In this document: in pieces, positions 1 through 9,805 of the stretch
How positions within the stretch are numbered: the stretch's first letter is position 1
Layout: each line of letters opens with the position of its first letter
Assembly (NCBI GenBank): GCA_021397845.1
Contig: CM038038.1
Location: 66,572,748-66,636,747 of the forward strand
DNA length: 64,000 nt
Source: Areca catechu
Taxonomy: Eukaryota; Streptophyta; Magnoliopsida; Arecales; Arecaceae
Direction: 5' to 3'
The notes under the pieces: model-generated
Told to the model about the DNA's origin: nothing
The model's input: the letters and a program-made list of their open reading frames with translations, nothing else
The model's database searches: none
Position numbers and translations under genes: made by a program

Positions 1-762
1 CTTCTTCTTCTGAAGAGCTAGGTCCCGGGTCTTGGCATCTTGGAGCTGGGCTCGAAGATGTTGATGATTTGAGAGCAGCTTGGCTCGAAGATCCCTTGGC
101 CAGAGAGCTGGGCCCCAGTCCAAGGTTGCCTGAGAGCTGGGCTCAGGCCTTGGCGTCTCAGAGCTAGGCTCGAAGACTTCTTCTTCCGGAGAGCTGGGCC
201 CCAGGTCTTAGCATCTTGGAGTTGGGCTCGAAGACGTTGATGATTTGAGAGCAGCTTGGCTTGAAGATCCCTTGGCCGGAGAGCTGGGCCCCGGTCCAAG
301 TTTGCTTCAGAGCTGGGCTCAGGCCTTGGCGTTTCAGAGCTAGGCTCGAAGACTTCTTTTTCCGGAGAGCTGGGCCCTAGGTCTTGGCATCTTGGAGCTG
401 GGCTCGAAGACTTCTTCTTCCAGAGAGCTGGGCCTTGGGTCTTGGCATCTTGGAGCTGGGCTTGAAGACGTTGATGATTTGAGAGCAGCTTGGCTCGAAG
501 GTCCATTAGCCGGAGAGCTGGGACCCAGTCCAAGGTCGCCTGAGAGTTGGGCTCAGGTCTTGGCATCTCAGAGTTGAGCTCGAAGACTTCTTCTTCTAGA
601 GAGCTGGGCCCCGGGTCATGGCATCTTCGAGCTGGGCTAGAAGATGTTGATGATTTGAGAGCAGCTTGGCTCGAAGGTCCCTTGGCCGGAGAGTTGGGCC
701 CCGGTCCAAGGTCGCCTGAGAGCTGGGCTCAGGTTTTGGAGTCTCAGAGCTGGGCTCGAAGA
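1..762. repeat. 176-bp tandem array in the 3' untranslated part of Tat element A
   Basis: The motif CTTCTTCTTCC recurs at 1, 177, 353, 411, 587 and 763. This gives four units of 176 bp (1-176, 177-352, 411-586, 587-762) plus a 58-bp partial unit (353-410). Each unit carries internal variants of GAGAGCTGGGC. Both strands stay open over long stretches only because the repeat lacks stops, so the small reading frames here are not genes. The array lies just beyond the integrase stop of element A, where Tat/Ogre-type elements often carry tandem repeats between pol and the 3' LTR. Confidence 0.93.
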
Positions 763-843
763 CTTCTTAGGGGTATTCCTGCAAGGCAGATAGATAATTG
801 CGCAAAAGAAAAACCATTATTATTATTGGGGGAAAGCCTTACA

Positions 844-1800
844 TTATTGATAGTATCTTCGTAGATTGCAGGCATTCCATGTTCGAGGGAACTTGATGCC
901 GTTAAGATCCTCGAGGTAATAGGCCCTCTGTGTGAGAGCCTCGGCCATCTTGTAAGGGCCCTCCCAGTTCGGTGAGAGCTTGCCGCACTCCCGGGATTCA
1001 GATGCTTCTGCTTGGTGTAGCACCAAGTCCCCGGGTCTGAAGACTTTTGGCTTGACCCGGGCGTTGTAGTACCGGGCTACTCGTTGCCGGTATGTCACCA
1101 TCCGTAGCCGCGCTTTATCCCTTGTTTCTTTAAGGAGATCCAGGTTGAGCAGGAGGTGTGCCGAGTTCCGTGCCTCGTCGTATTGCTGCACTCATAGCGT
1201 GGGCATGTCAAGCTCGACCGGGATGACCGTCTCGACGCCGAAAACAAGGTTGAAGGGTGTCTCGTTGGTTGCCATTCTGGGCGTTGTGTGGTAGGCCCAC
1301 AGAACACTTGGGAGTTCTTCCACCCATCTATCTTTGGCTTGATCCAGCCTAGTTTTGAACCCTTGAAGGATGGTCTGATTAGTCACCTCGGCTTCCCTAT
1401 TTGTTTGAGGGTGAGCTATCGAGGTGAATCGGTATTGGATGCCATGTTTGGCACAGAACCCGTCGAACTCTCGATTATCGAATTGTCGCCCATTATCAGT
1501 GATGATACAACGGGGGAGCCCGAAGTGGCAAGTAATTGACTTCCAGAAGAATAGGCGGACATTGGCTTTCGTGATTTAGGCCAGTGGCTCCACCTTGACC
1601 CATTTGGAAAAGTAGTCGATCGCCACCAGCAGGAATCTTCATTACCTTGGTGCAGGGGAAAACGACCCTAAGATGTCCATCCCTCACTGGGCAAAAGGCC
1701 AAGGGGCTGAGAGCTGGGAGATGGGCGCCGCTGGCTGGCACTATATCTAAGCGTGGCACTGGCATTTGTCACACCTTTTAACAAAGTTGGCGGTGTCCTC
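844..1800 (-). pseudogene. pol: Element A pol, integrase part (broken)
   Basis: This is the end of the polyprotein, which would insert retroelement DNA into the genome. The zinc-binding HHCC part precedes it (around 1750-1890, with HEGLCGNH and CDKCQC). The core follows, including a stretch like the DNGRQFD and WAYHTTPR motifs of Tat integrases at about 1250-1500. The C-terminal part ends in LRRYYQ before a TAA stop. The core frame (phase of 1386) is restored after stops at about 1745, 1560 and 1192. A Tat integrase normally reads through without these breaks, so this copy is inactive. The same LRxYYQ ending is found in element F. Confidence 0.88.
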
Positions 1801-3414
1801 CCTCATAGTCTCCCAAAAGTACCCCTGGCGAAGGGCTTTATAAGCCAACGTTCTCCTTCCCACATGGTTCCCGCAGAGGCCTTCGTGTATCTCCTGGAGC
1901 ATGAAGGTTGCCTCTGAAGGCCTGAGGCACTTCAGGAGTGGGTAGGAGTAAGATCGGCGGTAGAGCTGGCCCTCCATCAGAATGAACCGAGAGGCCTTCT
2001 TCTTGACGAGGGCTGCTTCCATGCGGTCCTCGGATAGGGAGCCATTGGTAATGTACCTAACGTACCTGTCCATCAAGCTCGGCTCAGGGATGACTTGATG
2101 CACCTCCTCTGAACCCTCGTAGCTTAGACTTTCGAGGTATTCGACATAGGCGCGTCCCAGTGGTGAGTCCAGCAGGGTCGCGAGTCTAGATAATGCATCC
2201 GTGCGTGCATTCTCCCCACGGGGGATGTGGAAGATGCTGAAGCGCCGGAATCCTATCATGCTCGAGCGGACCTGCTCCAGGTACTTCATCATCTGGGGGT
2301 CCATGGCTTCATACTCTCCGGAGACTTGTCTGGCAACCAGTTGGGAGTCGGTGAAGACTTTCAAATTCTGCACACCCAACTCGCGGGAGACTCTTAAACC
2401 CATGAGGAGTGCCTCGTACTCTGCCTAGTTGTTTATTGTGACGAATTTGAAACGAAGGGCGCATTCTGTCACAACCCTATCGACGTTGGCGAGGATGAGG
2501 CCTGCTCCGCTCCTGCTAGAATTGGATGCACCGTCCATGTGGAGGATCCAAGACTCCTCCTCTGGTCCAAGCTCCGTTATTGTCTGCTCTGGTTCCTCGA
2601 TGAGCCCAGTGCACTCGACTACGAAGTTAGCTAGGACTTGGGCCTTCTGTGAGGACCTCAGCTGGTCCACTATATTGAACTCGCTTAGCAGCAGGGACCA
2701 CTTGGCCAATCTCCCGGAAGTCTCGGGGCAGCTAAGTATGGTCCTCAATGGTTGGTCCGTCATGACCACTATCGGGTGTGCTTGGAAGTAGGGCCTGAGG
2801 CGCTTAGCAGACATTATTAGTGCAAAAATGAGTTTCTCGGAGCGAGTATACCTGATCTTCGCATCACGAAATATTTTGCTGGTGTAGTATACCGGCTTTT
2901 GAGATTTGTCCTTGTCAGCACGGACGAGAACCGAGCTGACGGCTCAGGGTGCAATCGCCAAATAGAGCAGGAGCTCCTCCCCCTCTTCCGGCCTGGAGAG
3001 CAATGGGGAAGAGGCGAGAAATTTCTTCAGCTCCTTGAAGGCCGTCCTACACTCCTCCATCCAGGTGAAGTCATGCATCTTGCACATCGCCTTGAAGAAT
3101 GGAAGGCAACGGTTGGCCGACCTCGAGATAAATCGGCTCAGGGTGGCAATACGCCCTGTTAGGTGCTGGACCTGCTTCTTGGAGGTTGGGTACTCCATGT
3201 CGATGATTGTCTGGACCTTCTCTGGGTTTGCTTCGATACCTCTCTGGGTGACCATGAAGCCCAGGAACTTTCCTGCCGCCACTCCAAAGATGCACTTCAC
3301 TGGATTCAGCTTCATTTGATGTTGCCGCAGGTTGTGGAAGGACTTGGCGAGGTCAGCGATATGGTTCGAGCTTGGCTTGCTCATGACAAGCTTGTCATTT
3401 ACATACACTTGCAT
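1747..3414 (-). pseudogene. pol: Element A pol: end of RT, RNase H and second (archaeal-type) RNase H
   Basis: One phase runs from 3414 to 1747 with in-frame stops near 2941 and 2424. It holds the RT palm end with the catalytic box altered from the usual YVDD to YVND (3394-3405). Next comes the connection/RNase H region (AKRLRPYFQAH, TDQPLRTIL). The second RNase H follows, with HMDGASN, FTDSQLVARQ and an ALSRLAT tail at about 2560-2170. The integrase zinc-finger start closes it. Loss of one catalytic aspartate predicts a dead polymerase even without the stops. The extra RNase H places the element in the Tat lineage. Confidence 0.9.
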
Positions 3415-3479
3415 GTTCTAGCCAATTTGGTTATTGAAGACCTTATTGACCAGATGCTGGTACATGGCTCCTGCATTCT

Positions 3480-4627
3480 TCAGACCGAAGGGCACATCCT
3501 GTAGCAGTATATCCCTTGGTCGATGATGAAGGCGGTGTGCTCCTCGTCCTTCGGGTGCATACAGATCTGATTGTATCCAGAGAATGCATCAATGAAGGAG
3601 AGCAGCCTGTAACCAGAGGTGGCATCCACCAGCTGGTCAATCTTCGGTAGGGGGAAGCTATCCTTCGGGCATGCCTTGTTGAGGTCGGTGTAATCTACAC
3701 GGATCCTCCACTTGCCATTGTTCTTCCTTACCATCACCATGTTCACCAGCCAGCTCAGGTATTGGACCTCCTGAACGAAACTGGTAGCTAGGAGTTTGTC
3801 CACTTCCTCGTTGTTAGCTGCTTGCCTCTCCGGGGCGAAGCTTCTCTTTTTTTGCCGGACCGGCCTGTGCTTCGGGTCGATGCTCAGTTTGTGAGTAATG
3901 ATGTCAGGAGAGATACCTGGCATGTCCGCCACTGTCCAGGTGAATAAATATGTGCTTGCTCGCAGGAACTCCAGTAGTTGAGCCCTCTCCTCCTCGGGTA
4001 GCTGGGCTCCAATCTGCACCGTCCTCGTGGGGTCATCTCTAAGTGGATAAGAGAATAGGCACTCGATCAGGCCTCCCCTGGGGTCTTGAGTCCTTTGGTT
4101 GAGATCGTCTGCCTTAGGATCACTCTCGAGGACCTTCATCCTAGGGAGGGTTTGGAAGCAGTGCTGCACCAGCTAGGGTGCTCCCCTTATCTCCTCGACA
4201 CTGTAGGGAGTGGGGAACTATATAAGTAGTCTCTTGGTGGAGATAACGGCATCGAGCAGGTTGAGCCCGGGTCGGCCCAAGATTATGTTGTAGGCGGAAG
4301 GAAGCCTGACAACCATGAAAGTCATCATAACGGTGCTCTGCCGCGGTGGGGTCTCGGCAGTGACCGGGAAAGTGGTCTCTCCTTCCACTCTTACATAATC
4401 ATCTGTGAAACCAACAAGGGGAGTATGCACAAGTTTGAGTTGATCGGGAGATAAGTTCATCCTGAAGAAGGCATCATAAAAAAGCACATCTGTGGAGTTT
4501 CCATTATCAACCATGATGCGTTCTACAGGATACTTCGCGATCATCATCTCGACGACCACGGCATCATTATTTACATTTTTGCCCCCATCTCCCCCTTCCC
4601 TCATAAAGGGGAGTACATTCTCAGGAT
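3480..4627 (-). pseudogene. pol: Element A pol: protease and first half of reverse transcriptase
   Basis: Protease occupies about 4604-4218, with the active-site region MVDNGNSTDVLFYD (DNG where most elements have DSG or DTG) and the flap/ILGRPGLN motif near its end. After a stop around 4170-4217 the RT starts. It shows ITHKLSIDP, VRQKKRSFAPER, NGKWRIRVDYTDLNKACPKD and the FIDAFSGYNQI palm motif. A frameshift near 3487 moves the following MPFGLKNAG region into another phase. Upstream the coding sequence is interrupted by solo LTR J, with the duplicated target at 4628-4632. Confidence 0.88.
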
Positions 4628-4632
4628 CCCCT

Positions 4633-7224
4633 TGAAGGAAAACTTGGTGTAGTAGAAACCTACTCTAGGCATGTAATACTAAGGAGCAGGTATTACATAA
4701 TTAAAATTTTAAACATGCAGCAAAAAGTACCTACTCATGCACAGGATCTAACATATCATGATGCATGTAACAAAATATATAGGCATGTATAGGCAAGTAC
4801 AATAATTATAAATCATATGATAACAACTAGATCTAGGCATGCATGATATCCAAAGTAAAATATACCTGATCGAAGTCGACTCCCTCAGTCTTCAGATCAG
4901 ATCAGCAGCGACCCGTTGAACTCTTTCAATAGCAAAATAAGATCTACAACAGCAAAATAAATAGGTCGATGCAACCTCTCAAGATGTCCAAGCGTCCACC
5001 CTTTAGAGTATCCACGCACAGGGCTCTCGCTGATCCGACTCCCAGATGGATGCTAGTCCACCGAAAATCAATAAACCGGTCATGGCTATGTGAAGTAGGG
5101 AATATCAAATAATCCTCATGGACGGTCTTCTCCAAGACCACCTAAACTCCACAAATATCACACACTGAAAATTTAAAACAGTGGAAGGATTTCACGGATG
5201 CTTCCTGCTTCTCTCAATAGGCCAATGCTTTGTTCTTCTTAATTCCCTCACGGCCTTGAAACCCAGCATACAAATATACTTAGAAAAACCTGTGAAGGTC
5301 AATAGAAAACTCTATTCTTCTCTTCTCCCTCACGCTCTTTCTTCTTCGCCTCCTGTTGCTCCTCTCTTACTTCTTTCTTACTTCTCTCTTGTACCTTCTG
5401 GCATTCAACCATCATGTTGTATTTATAGGCAGAGAATTGAATCCGTAAAGGGAAGGGAAAATGCTTGGAAGAGAACCAAATGGCTTAGAACATCTAGAAA
5501 GCTGGGCAGTCACCGTGAGACCCTCTCGGATCGCTGGGAACACCTGTGAAGCAGCAGGTATATCACTGAGACACCTCTCCTGGTCTAGTGCAAACTGATC
5601 TCCCAAATGAGATCAAACTCCAAGCCATACTTCATGTTGAACTTAACCTATGACCGTGAGAGAGGAAATCGCGTGCGGGAGAAGAACTGGGCCGAAAAGA
5701 GGAAAGGCGTGCGGGAGAAGAACACTATCCAGATCGCAAGCAACCTTCATGTAGATCTCATCCTATGCGGCATCCGATTGTGAGAAGGATGCAGAGGGGA
5801 AGAACCAAAGATGCTGTCCACGCGGTTGTAATCCCATTCAACAGGGCAATCGATCAAATAGAGCAGCAGGGGAAATAAAACACCGTGAAGAGGGAATCCA
5901 TGATCGAATCCATGATCGATATCAAACCGGTGTTTACTTTTGAAATGCTAGGAGAAGTGAATACGTGTAGACTTGTCAAGTAATTAACCAGCAATGTTGA
6001 ACCAGGGGATAAACCATGAGAACAAAGGAGTCACCATGTAAACCATTCCATGGGAGAAGGAAACCGAACAAGCCATGAACCGGTTCACTAAAACTGGTCC
6101 ACCAATTTCAAAAATTGGTTTAATAAAATCCGGTCCGGCTAAACCCAATCAATAATAAAATTGGGTCCATCTTGATCTTCCAAGAACAATTCCTGGCTGA
6201 CCCAAACCCATCCTGGTCAAACCAAATCAGACCAGAAAAATCCAATGTGTGTTTAATCAGTTCATGTGACATAAATACCGAAACGATTTCTAATCGTTGA
6301 TCGGTTCCTGGATCAGAAAGAAATCCTCTATAGCATGTGACCTCATAGGTTCGAACCTAAATGGTAGCATTGGAACACTTCCAGTACCAGCACAAGATAC
6401 CATATAGCAATGGATCTTGGTATTCGGATAGGCCGAAAATGCAAGAGCAATCTATCGAACCTCTGGCATATGGTTACCGTATAATTCATCTCTTTGACCT
6501 CCAATGCTCTAGATGACCTAGGGTTAGACTGCCAACTCAAGCTAAGTCAATCCACAACATGTCTCAACCTTGCAAGTCCAGTGACTCCTCACTGGAACTA
6601 CCCCGGCCGACGATTTGCTAAATTGAGACACTGCGAGACATTCAATCCAAATAATTTGGACAGATCAATTCCATCTTGATCCACCACTGCTCCACAAGTA
6701 TTTGCCTGTACCTAGAAACCTTCCATCATCGGATTAGAAATCCGGGTAGACCGGTACCAAAGCATAGGGAGTTTCTTGCAAGCTACCATGATGATCTCAG
6801 GTCGGAGGGACACATATACCCATATCCAATCGCGAGCAATCCTTTGACAGAAAAGAAGCTCCACGGAGTCACGTTCAATGAGATGTCACACATCCCACTT
6901 GCAGATCACATTAGTGTCAATACACTCTTTTGGTTAAGAGGATAACCAAACGATGTGAACTACAACAACCTACACTTGATACATTGTCGTCCTGTACAAT
7001 ATATCCTTTGGTTGTGAACCTGTTAAAGGATCACTCGATATATCCTCTCTATATCAAAGTCAGTGCAGTCCTAAGGACTTCATCACATAAATAGAGTTCA
7101 TTACAGGGAAATAAAAATGCGATGAGCTGCCAAAATAAAGTTTTATTAATTCATATACTAATTACAATACTGAGCACAACCGCCAACAATCTAGGCGATT
7201 GACTTTGGGACACAATTCCCAACA
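4633..7224 (-). mobile_element. J: 2,592-bp solo LTR inserted between gag and protease of element A
   Basis: The insert starts TGAAGG and ends CCCAACA on the plus strand, so in its own minus orientation it runs TGTTGGG to CCTTCA (TG...CA). It is flanked by the perfect 5-bp direct repeat CCCCT at 4628-4632 and 7225-7229. Removing the insert and one repeat copy brings gag and protease of A together in frame. I see no internal terminal duplication, primer site or protein motif, so a solo LTR left by LTR-LTR recombination fits better than a full element. A TATA-like box is at 5420-5427. The class (copia or gypsy) is not settled, though TGTTGGGAA/TTCCCAACA-like ends are common in copia LTRs. Confidence 0.82.
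5420..5427 (-). promoter_or_regulatory. Candidate TATA box of solo LTR J
   Basis: On the minus strand the site reads CCTATAAATACAACATG, a good plant TATA box. It lies about 1.8 kb into the LTR, consistent with U3 upstream and R/U5 downstream. Confidence 0.5.
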
Positions 7225-8872
7225 CCCCTTCCCCCCGGGCCTTCTTGGACGCGCACACAGCTCTCCAGGAGATCATACCCACCGGCTTCTCGGTAGGGCG
7301 GTTGTCGATTGCCGGAGCTAGCGGAAGAGCAACGAGCGCCTGGGATTTCACTTGAGGTCTGCCCCCCACAAACCTTTTGAGGTAGCCCCTCTTGATGAGT
7401 TCTTCAATTTCTCACTTGAGGTTGTGGCATTCCTCGGTATTATGGCCATGGTCGTGGTGAAAGCGATAGTACTTCATTTTATCATGGCCAGTTGAGGGCT
7501 TCATCGGAGGTGGGCATCTCAAGTAGTCCTCGCTTTCGATCTCCATGAGGATTTTTATCCTCGGGGCAAGGAGGGGGGTGTAACTCTCCTCGGGAATGGG
7601 AGCGCCTTTCGATCTCGGCCCCTTCCGAGAGTTCGGAGCTTGAGATCCTGGCTTCTGGGTTCTGGGCATCTCGGTGGGGGTCGGCTTCTTCAGTGGCTTC
7701 CCATCGAGCTCCCGTCTAGTACGATCTGCCTCCTAGACTCAGATGTACTTTTGGACTCGTAGGAGGAGCTCGGAATAAGTCTTGGAGGGCTTCTTGTCGA
7801 GTGAGTAGGTCAGGCGGGAGGTCTTGAGCCCTCGTTTTAGTGCCAGCATGGAAACTAGCTCATCAAGGTTGTAGATCTCCAACACGGCAGCCTTGAAGCA
7901 GGTCATGTAGTCCCGCAATGGCTCGCAATCCTATTGCCGGATGGAGAAGAGGCTGTCTGCCTCTCATGCCAACTTTCGACAGGCGTCGAAGTGGGCCACG
8001 AACTTCTACCCTAACTGGACAAAAGAGTTGATGCTCTCTGGCTCCAAGCGGGCGAACCACACCCGGGCTACCTTCTGGAGAGTGGTAGGAAAGGCGATGC
8101 AGAGGAAAGCATCGGTGGCCCCCTAGACCCTCATGAGGGCCTAGTAGCTTTCCAAGTGGTCCAGGGGGTCAGTGGTCCCGTCGTAAGGATCCACTTTCGG
8201 CATACGGAACCGACTCGGAATCGGCTCTCCTTGGATTTCTTGGGAGAAAGGGGGACGGGCGTCGTAGCCCGCCGGCTCGCTAGCTAAGCCTGGTAGATTG
8301 GCAAATCGGCGGGATATCTCCACCAACTTGCAGTCGTGCTCCTCCAGGCACTTCTCCGCCGCGCGCCTGATGGCTTCGTTAGTGGACCCCTTCGTCGAAG
8401 GAGACGGAGAAGGTGACATGGATGCATGGCACCCATGGCGGGGGGTCTTACTTTTCCTACCTTGGTGGGGCTTGGATATTGCCTGTCCGAGGTTTGGTGA
8501 GCGGCTCTCCCTGTCGGTAGACCTGGCTCGTTGTCTTTTCATCGGAGTTTGATGGCTACCTCGATTGGCAGTAATGGCCCGCAGCTACGAAGGCCTTCCT
8601 TGGAAGGAATGCAGGTTATCGCGGGGGGCCACGGCATGGGCCGTGGGTGTCCCTGGCTACTGGTGGGTAGCCAAGGATCGGTGCTGGTGCTGAAGCTGGC
8701 GCACTACTATGGCAAGGATCTGCATTTGCTGGGCGAGTGCAGCCAGTTGAGACTCCACTGGAGGTGGTTGAACCGGAGCGGATGGCCCCGCCTCTGGGTT
8801 GTGCGGATTCTCCCTGGAGGGGGAGTCCCCTGCATGACCGGTGAAGGCCTCTTGCGCCCGTGTCGTCACCAT
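7225..8872 (-). pseudogene. gag: Element A gag (broken)
   Basis: A single phase (8872, 8542, 7669, 7369) carries the gag pieces. The start is MVTTRAQEAF. A mid part has PKVDPYDGTTDPLDHLESY, the usual start of the Tat capsid domain. A C-terminal zinc-binding segment reads YYRFHHDHGHNTEECHNLK. In-frame stops occur near 8655, 8141 and in the 7670-8060 stretch, so the protein would be truncated. Gag would form the particle shell and bind the element RNA. It runs up to solo LTR J and continues beyond it into protease. Confidence 0.87.
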
Positions 8873-8942
8873 CTTCCCGTGGAACTTGCTTGTAGAAAAA
8901 AGGGATGGGGGCTAGGTCAAAGACTGTTCACAGTCCCCCCTA

Positions 8943-8957
8943 CCTGTCGCGCCAATC
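8943..8957 (-). promoter_or_regulatory. Primer binding site of element A
   Basis: Directly after the LTR end (TGTTGTCG at 8958), the minus strand reads GATTGGCGCGACAGG. Tat-type elements have TTGGCGCC-like primer sites at this place. The exact tRNA is not determined. Confidence 0.6.
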
Positions 8958-9211
8958 TGTTGTCGCCAAGATTGTCGTGGCCTGTAGCTACTGTTGGCGC
9001 CGGAGTGCGCTCCCTTCGCTGTATGGCCGTCCGGTGGTCTGGGACCTGCAAAATAGGGGTTAGTGACCCGAGCCGGGATTTTCGACGGGGGTACTCCGAC
9101 GGTCAAGTCAGTGACGAACCAGGGGAACAGATCCTCCTGGTTGAGCCTCTCTTAATGGACTCCACACTAGGAGGAGTGAATGGTGTGAGAGTGGGATGCA
9201 AGTATGTTGGG

Positions 9212-9242
9212 GGATTGGTACCTCAGCCACAGGTACCAATCC
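9212..9242. other. Perfect hairpin in the A LTR
   Basis: GGATTGGTACCT at 9212-9223 and its exact reverse complement at 9231-9242 are separated by the 7-nt loop CAGCCAC. It lies downstream of the TATA box in transcript orientation, so it would be in R/U5 RNA. Confidence 0.8.
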
Positions 9243-9553
9243 GAACGCGTCTCAAGATGAAGACACCTCTCCGATCCAGCAATGACCATTCTTGGAGAAG
9301 AGGCCCGAAGGCAGATCTCCGACCAACCTCAAATCTACACGAACATGGGGTTAATGGTTATAATCGGCTGTCTAACTATCACCTCCAAAGTACAACTACA
9401 CCGAAGCGACAACGTGGCCACAAACTCCAACAGTAACACTTCCGGTCTGATTGGAACCGCTCAATAACCGCCCACGGTTACGGTTAGAGAGGAATCAATT
9501 AGCTCCCATCATAACCATATGAGAGAGGACGAAGCTACAGGCCGAGCCAGTTG

Positions 9554-9562
9554 ATATAAATA
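9554..9562 (-). promoter_or_regulatory. Candidate TATA box of element A LTR
   Basis: The minus strand reads TTATTTATATCAAC about 245 bp after the LTR start, a usual place for the U3/R promoter. Confidence 0.5.
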
Positions 9563-9805
9563 ATGATAAGAGGGGACAGTCGAGGTAGGCACAACGAAAT
9601 CCTGAAAAAACCAGAATTCTTTTCCTCACCATCTCCCTCCTCAGAATCTTCTCCATTATGTTGCTGGAGCCCGTCTCTGACTTAGGCATCAGAATGTCCC
9701 CCGCCGGAGAGCATTCAGCCAGAGGTCTGTTTTGTAGATGAACCAGGGGAGCGAACTTGCGATCTAGTAGTTTTGCTCGGTCGGAAAGGAAATTCTACTC
9801 CAACA

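Larger units (their letters stand above)
1..9805 (-). mobile_element. Element A: Ty3/gypsy Tat-type retrotransposon, truncated by window edge
   Basis: Reading on the minus strand: 5' LTR (8958-9805), primer site, gag (about 8872-7230), a foreign insertion (J), protease, reverse transcriptase, RNase H, a second RNase H, integrase (stop at 844) and a tandem array. The second RNase H between the normal RNase H and integrase is the mark of the Tat lineage. The 3' LTR must lie left of the window. Gag and pol both carry stops and frameshifts, so the copy is defective. The base pairs after the LTR (9806-9810, ATGCT) are the expected TSD, but its partner is outside the window. Confidence 0.93.
8958..9805 (-). 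repeat. 5' LTR of element A (848 bp)
   Basis: On the minus strand the LTR starts TGTTGGAGTAG at 9805 and ends CGACAACA at 8958, with short inverted ends TGTTG/CAACA. A TATA-like stretch is at 9554-9562, and a perfect 12-bp-stem hairpin is at 9212-9242. Part of it (about 9020-9170) is clearly similar to 14560-14720, the LTR of element F. The long plus-strand reading frame across 8531-9436 is an antisense artefact of gag plus LTR. Confidence 0.85.

Noticed and set aside
1..762. CRISPR-like regular repeats
   Set aside because: Units are contiguous tandem repeats without unique spacers, and the setting is a plant nuclear genome.
18..864. Overlapping reading frames on both strands
   Set aside because: They are produced by the 176-bp tandem array, which lacks stops in several phases.
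4592..7233. A 9-bp direct repeat CCCCTTCCC as target duplication of a Mutator-like insert
   Set aside because: The 5-bp CCCCT pair at 4628-4632 and 7225-7229 gives TG...CA ends and restores the gag-pol frame; the outer match is the purine-rich Gly/Glu coding sequence recurring by chance.
8531..9436. A 301-codon plus-strand reading frame
   Set aside because: It runs antisense across gag and the LTR of element A, has no protein-like pattern, and the minus strand explains the sequence.
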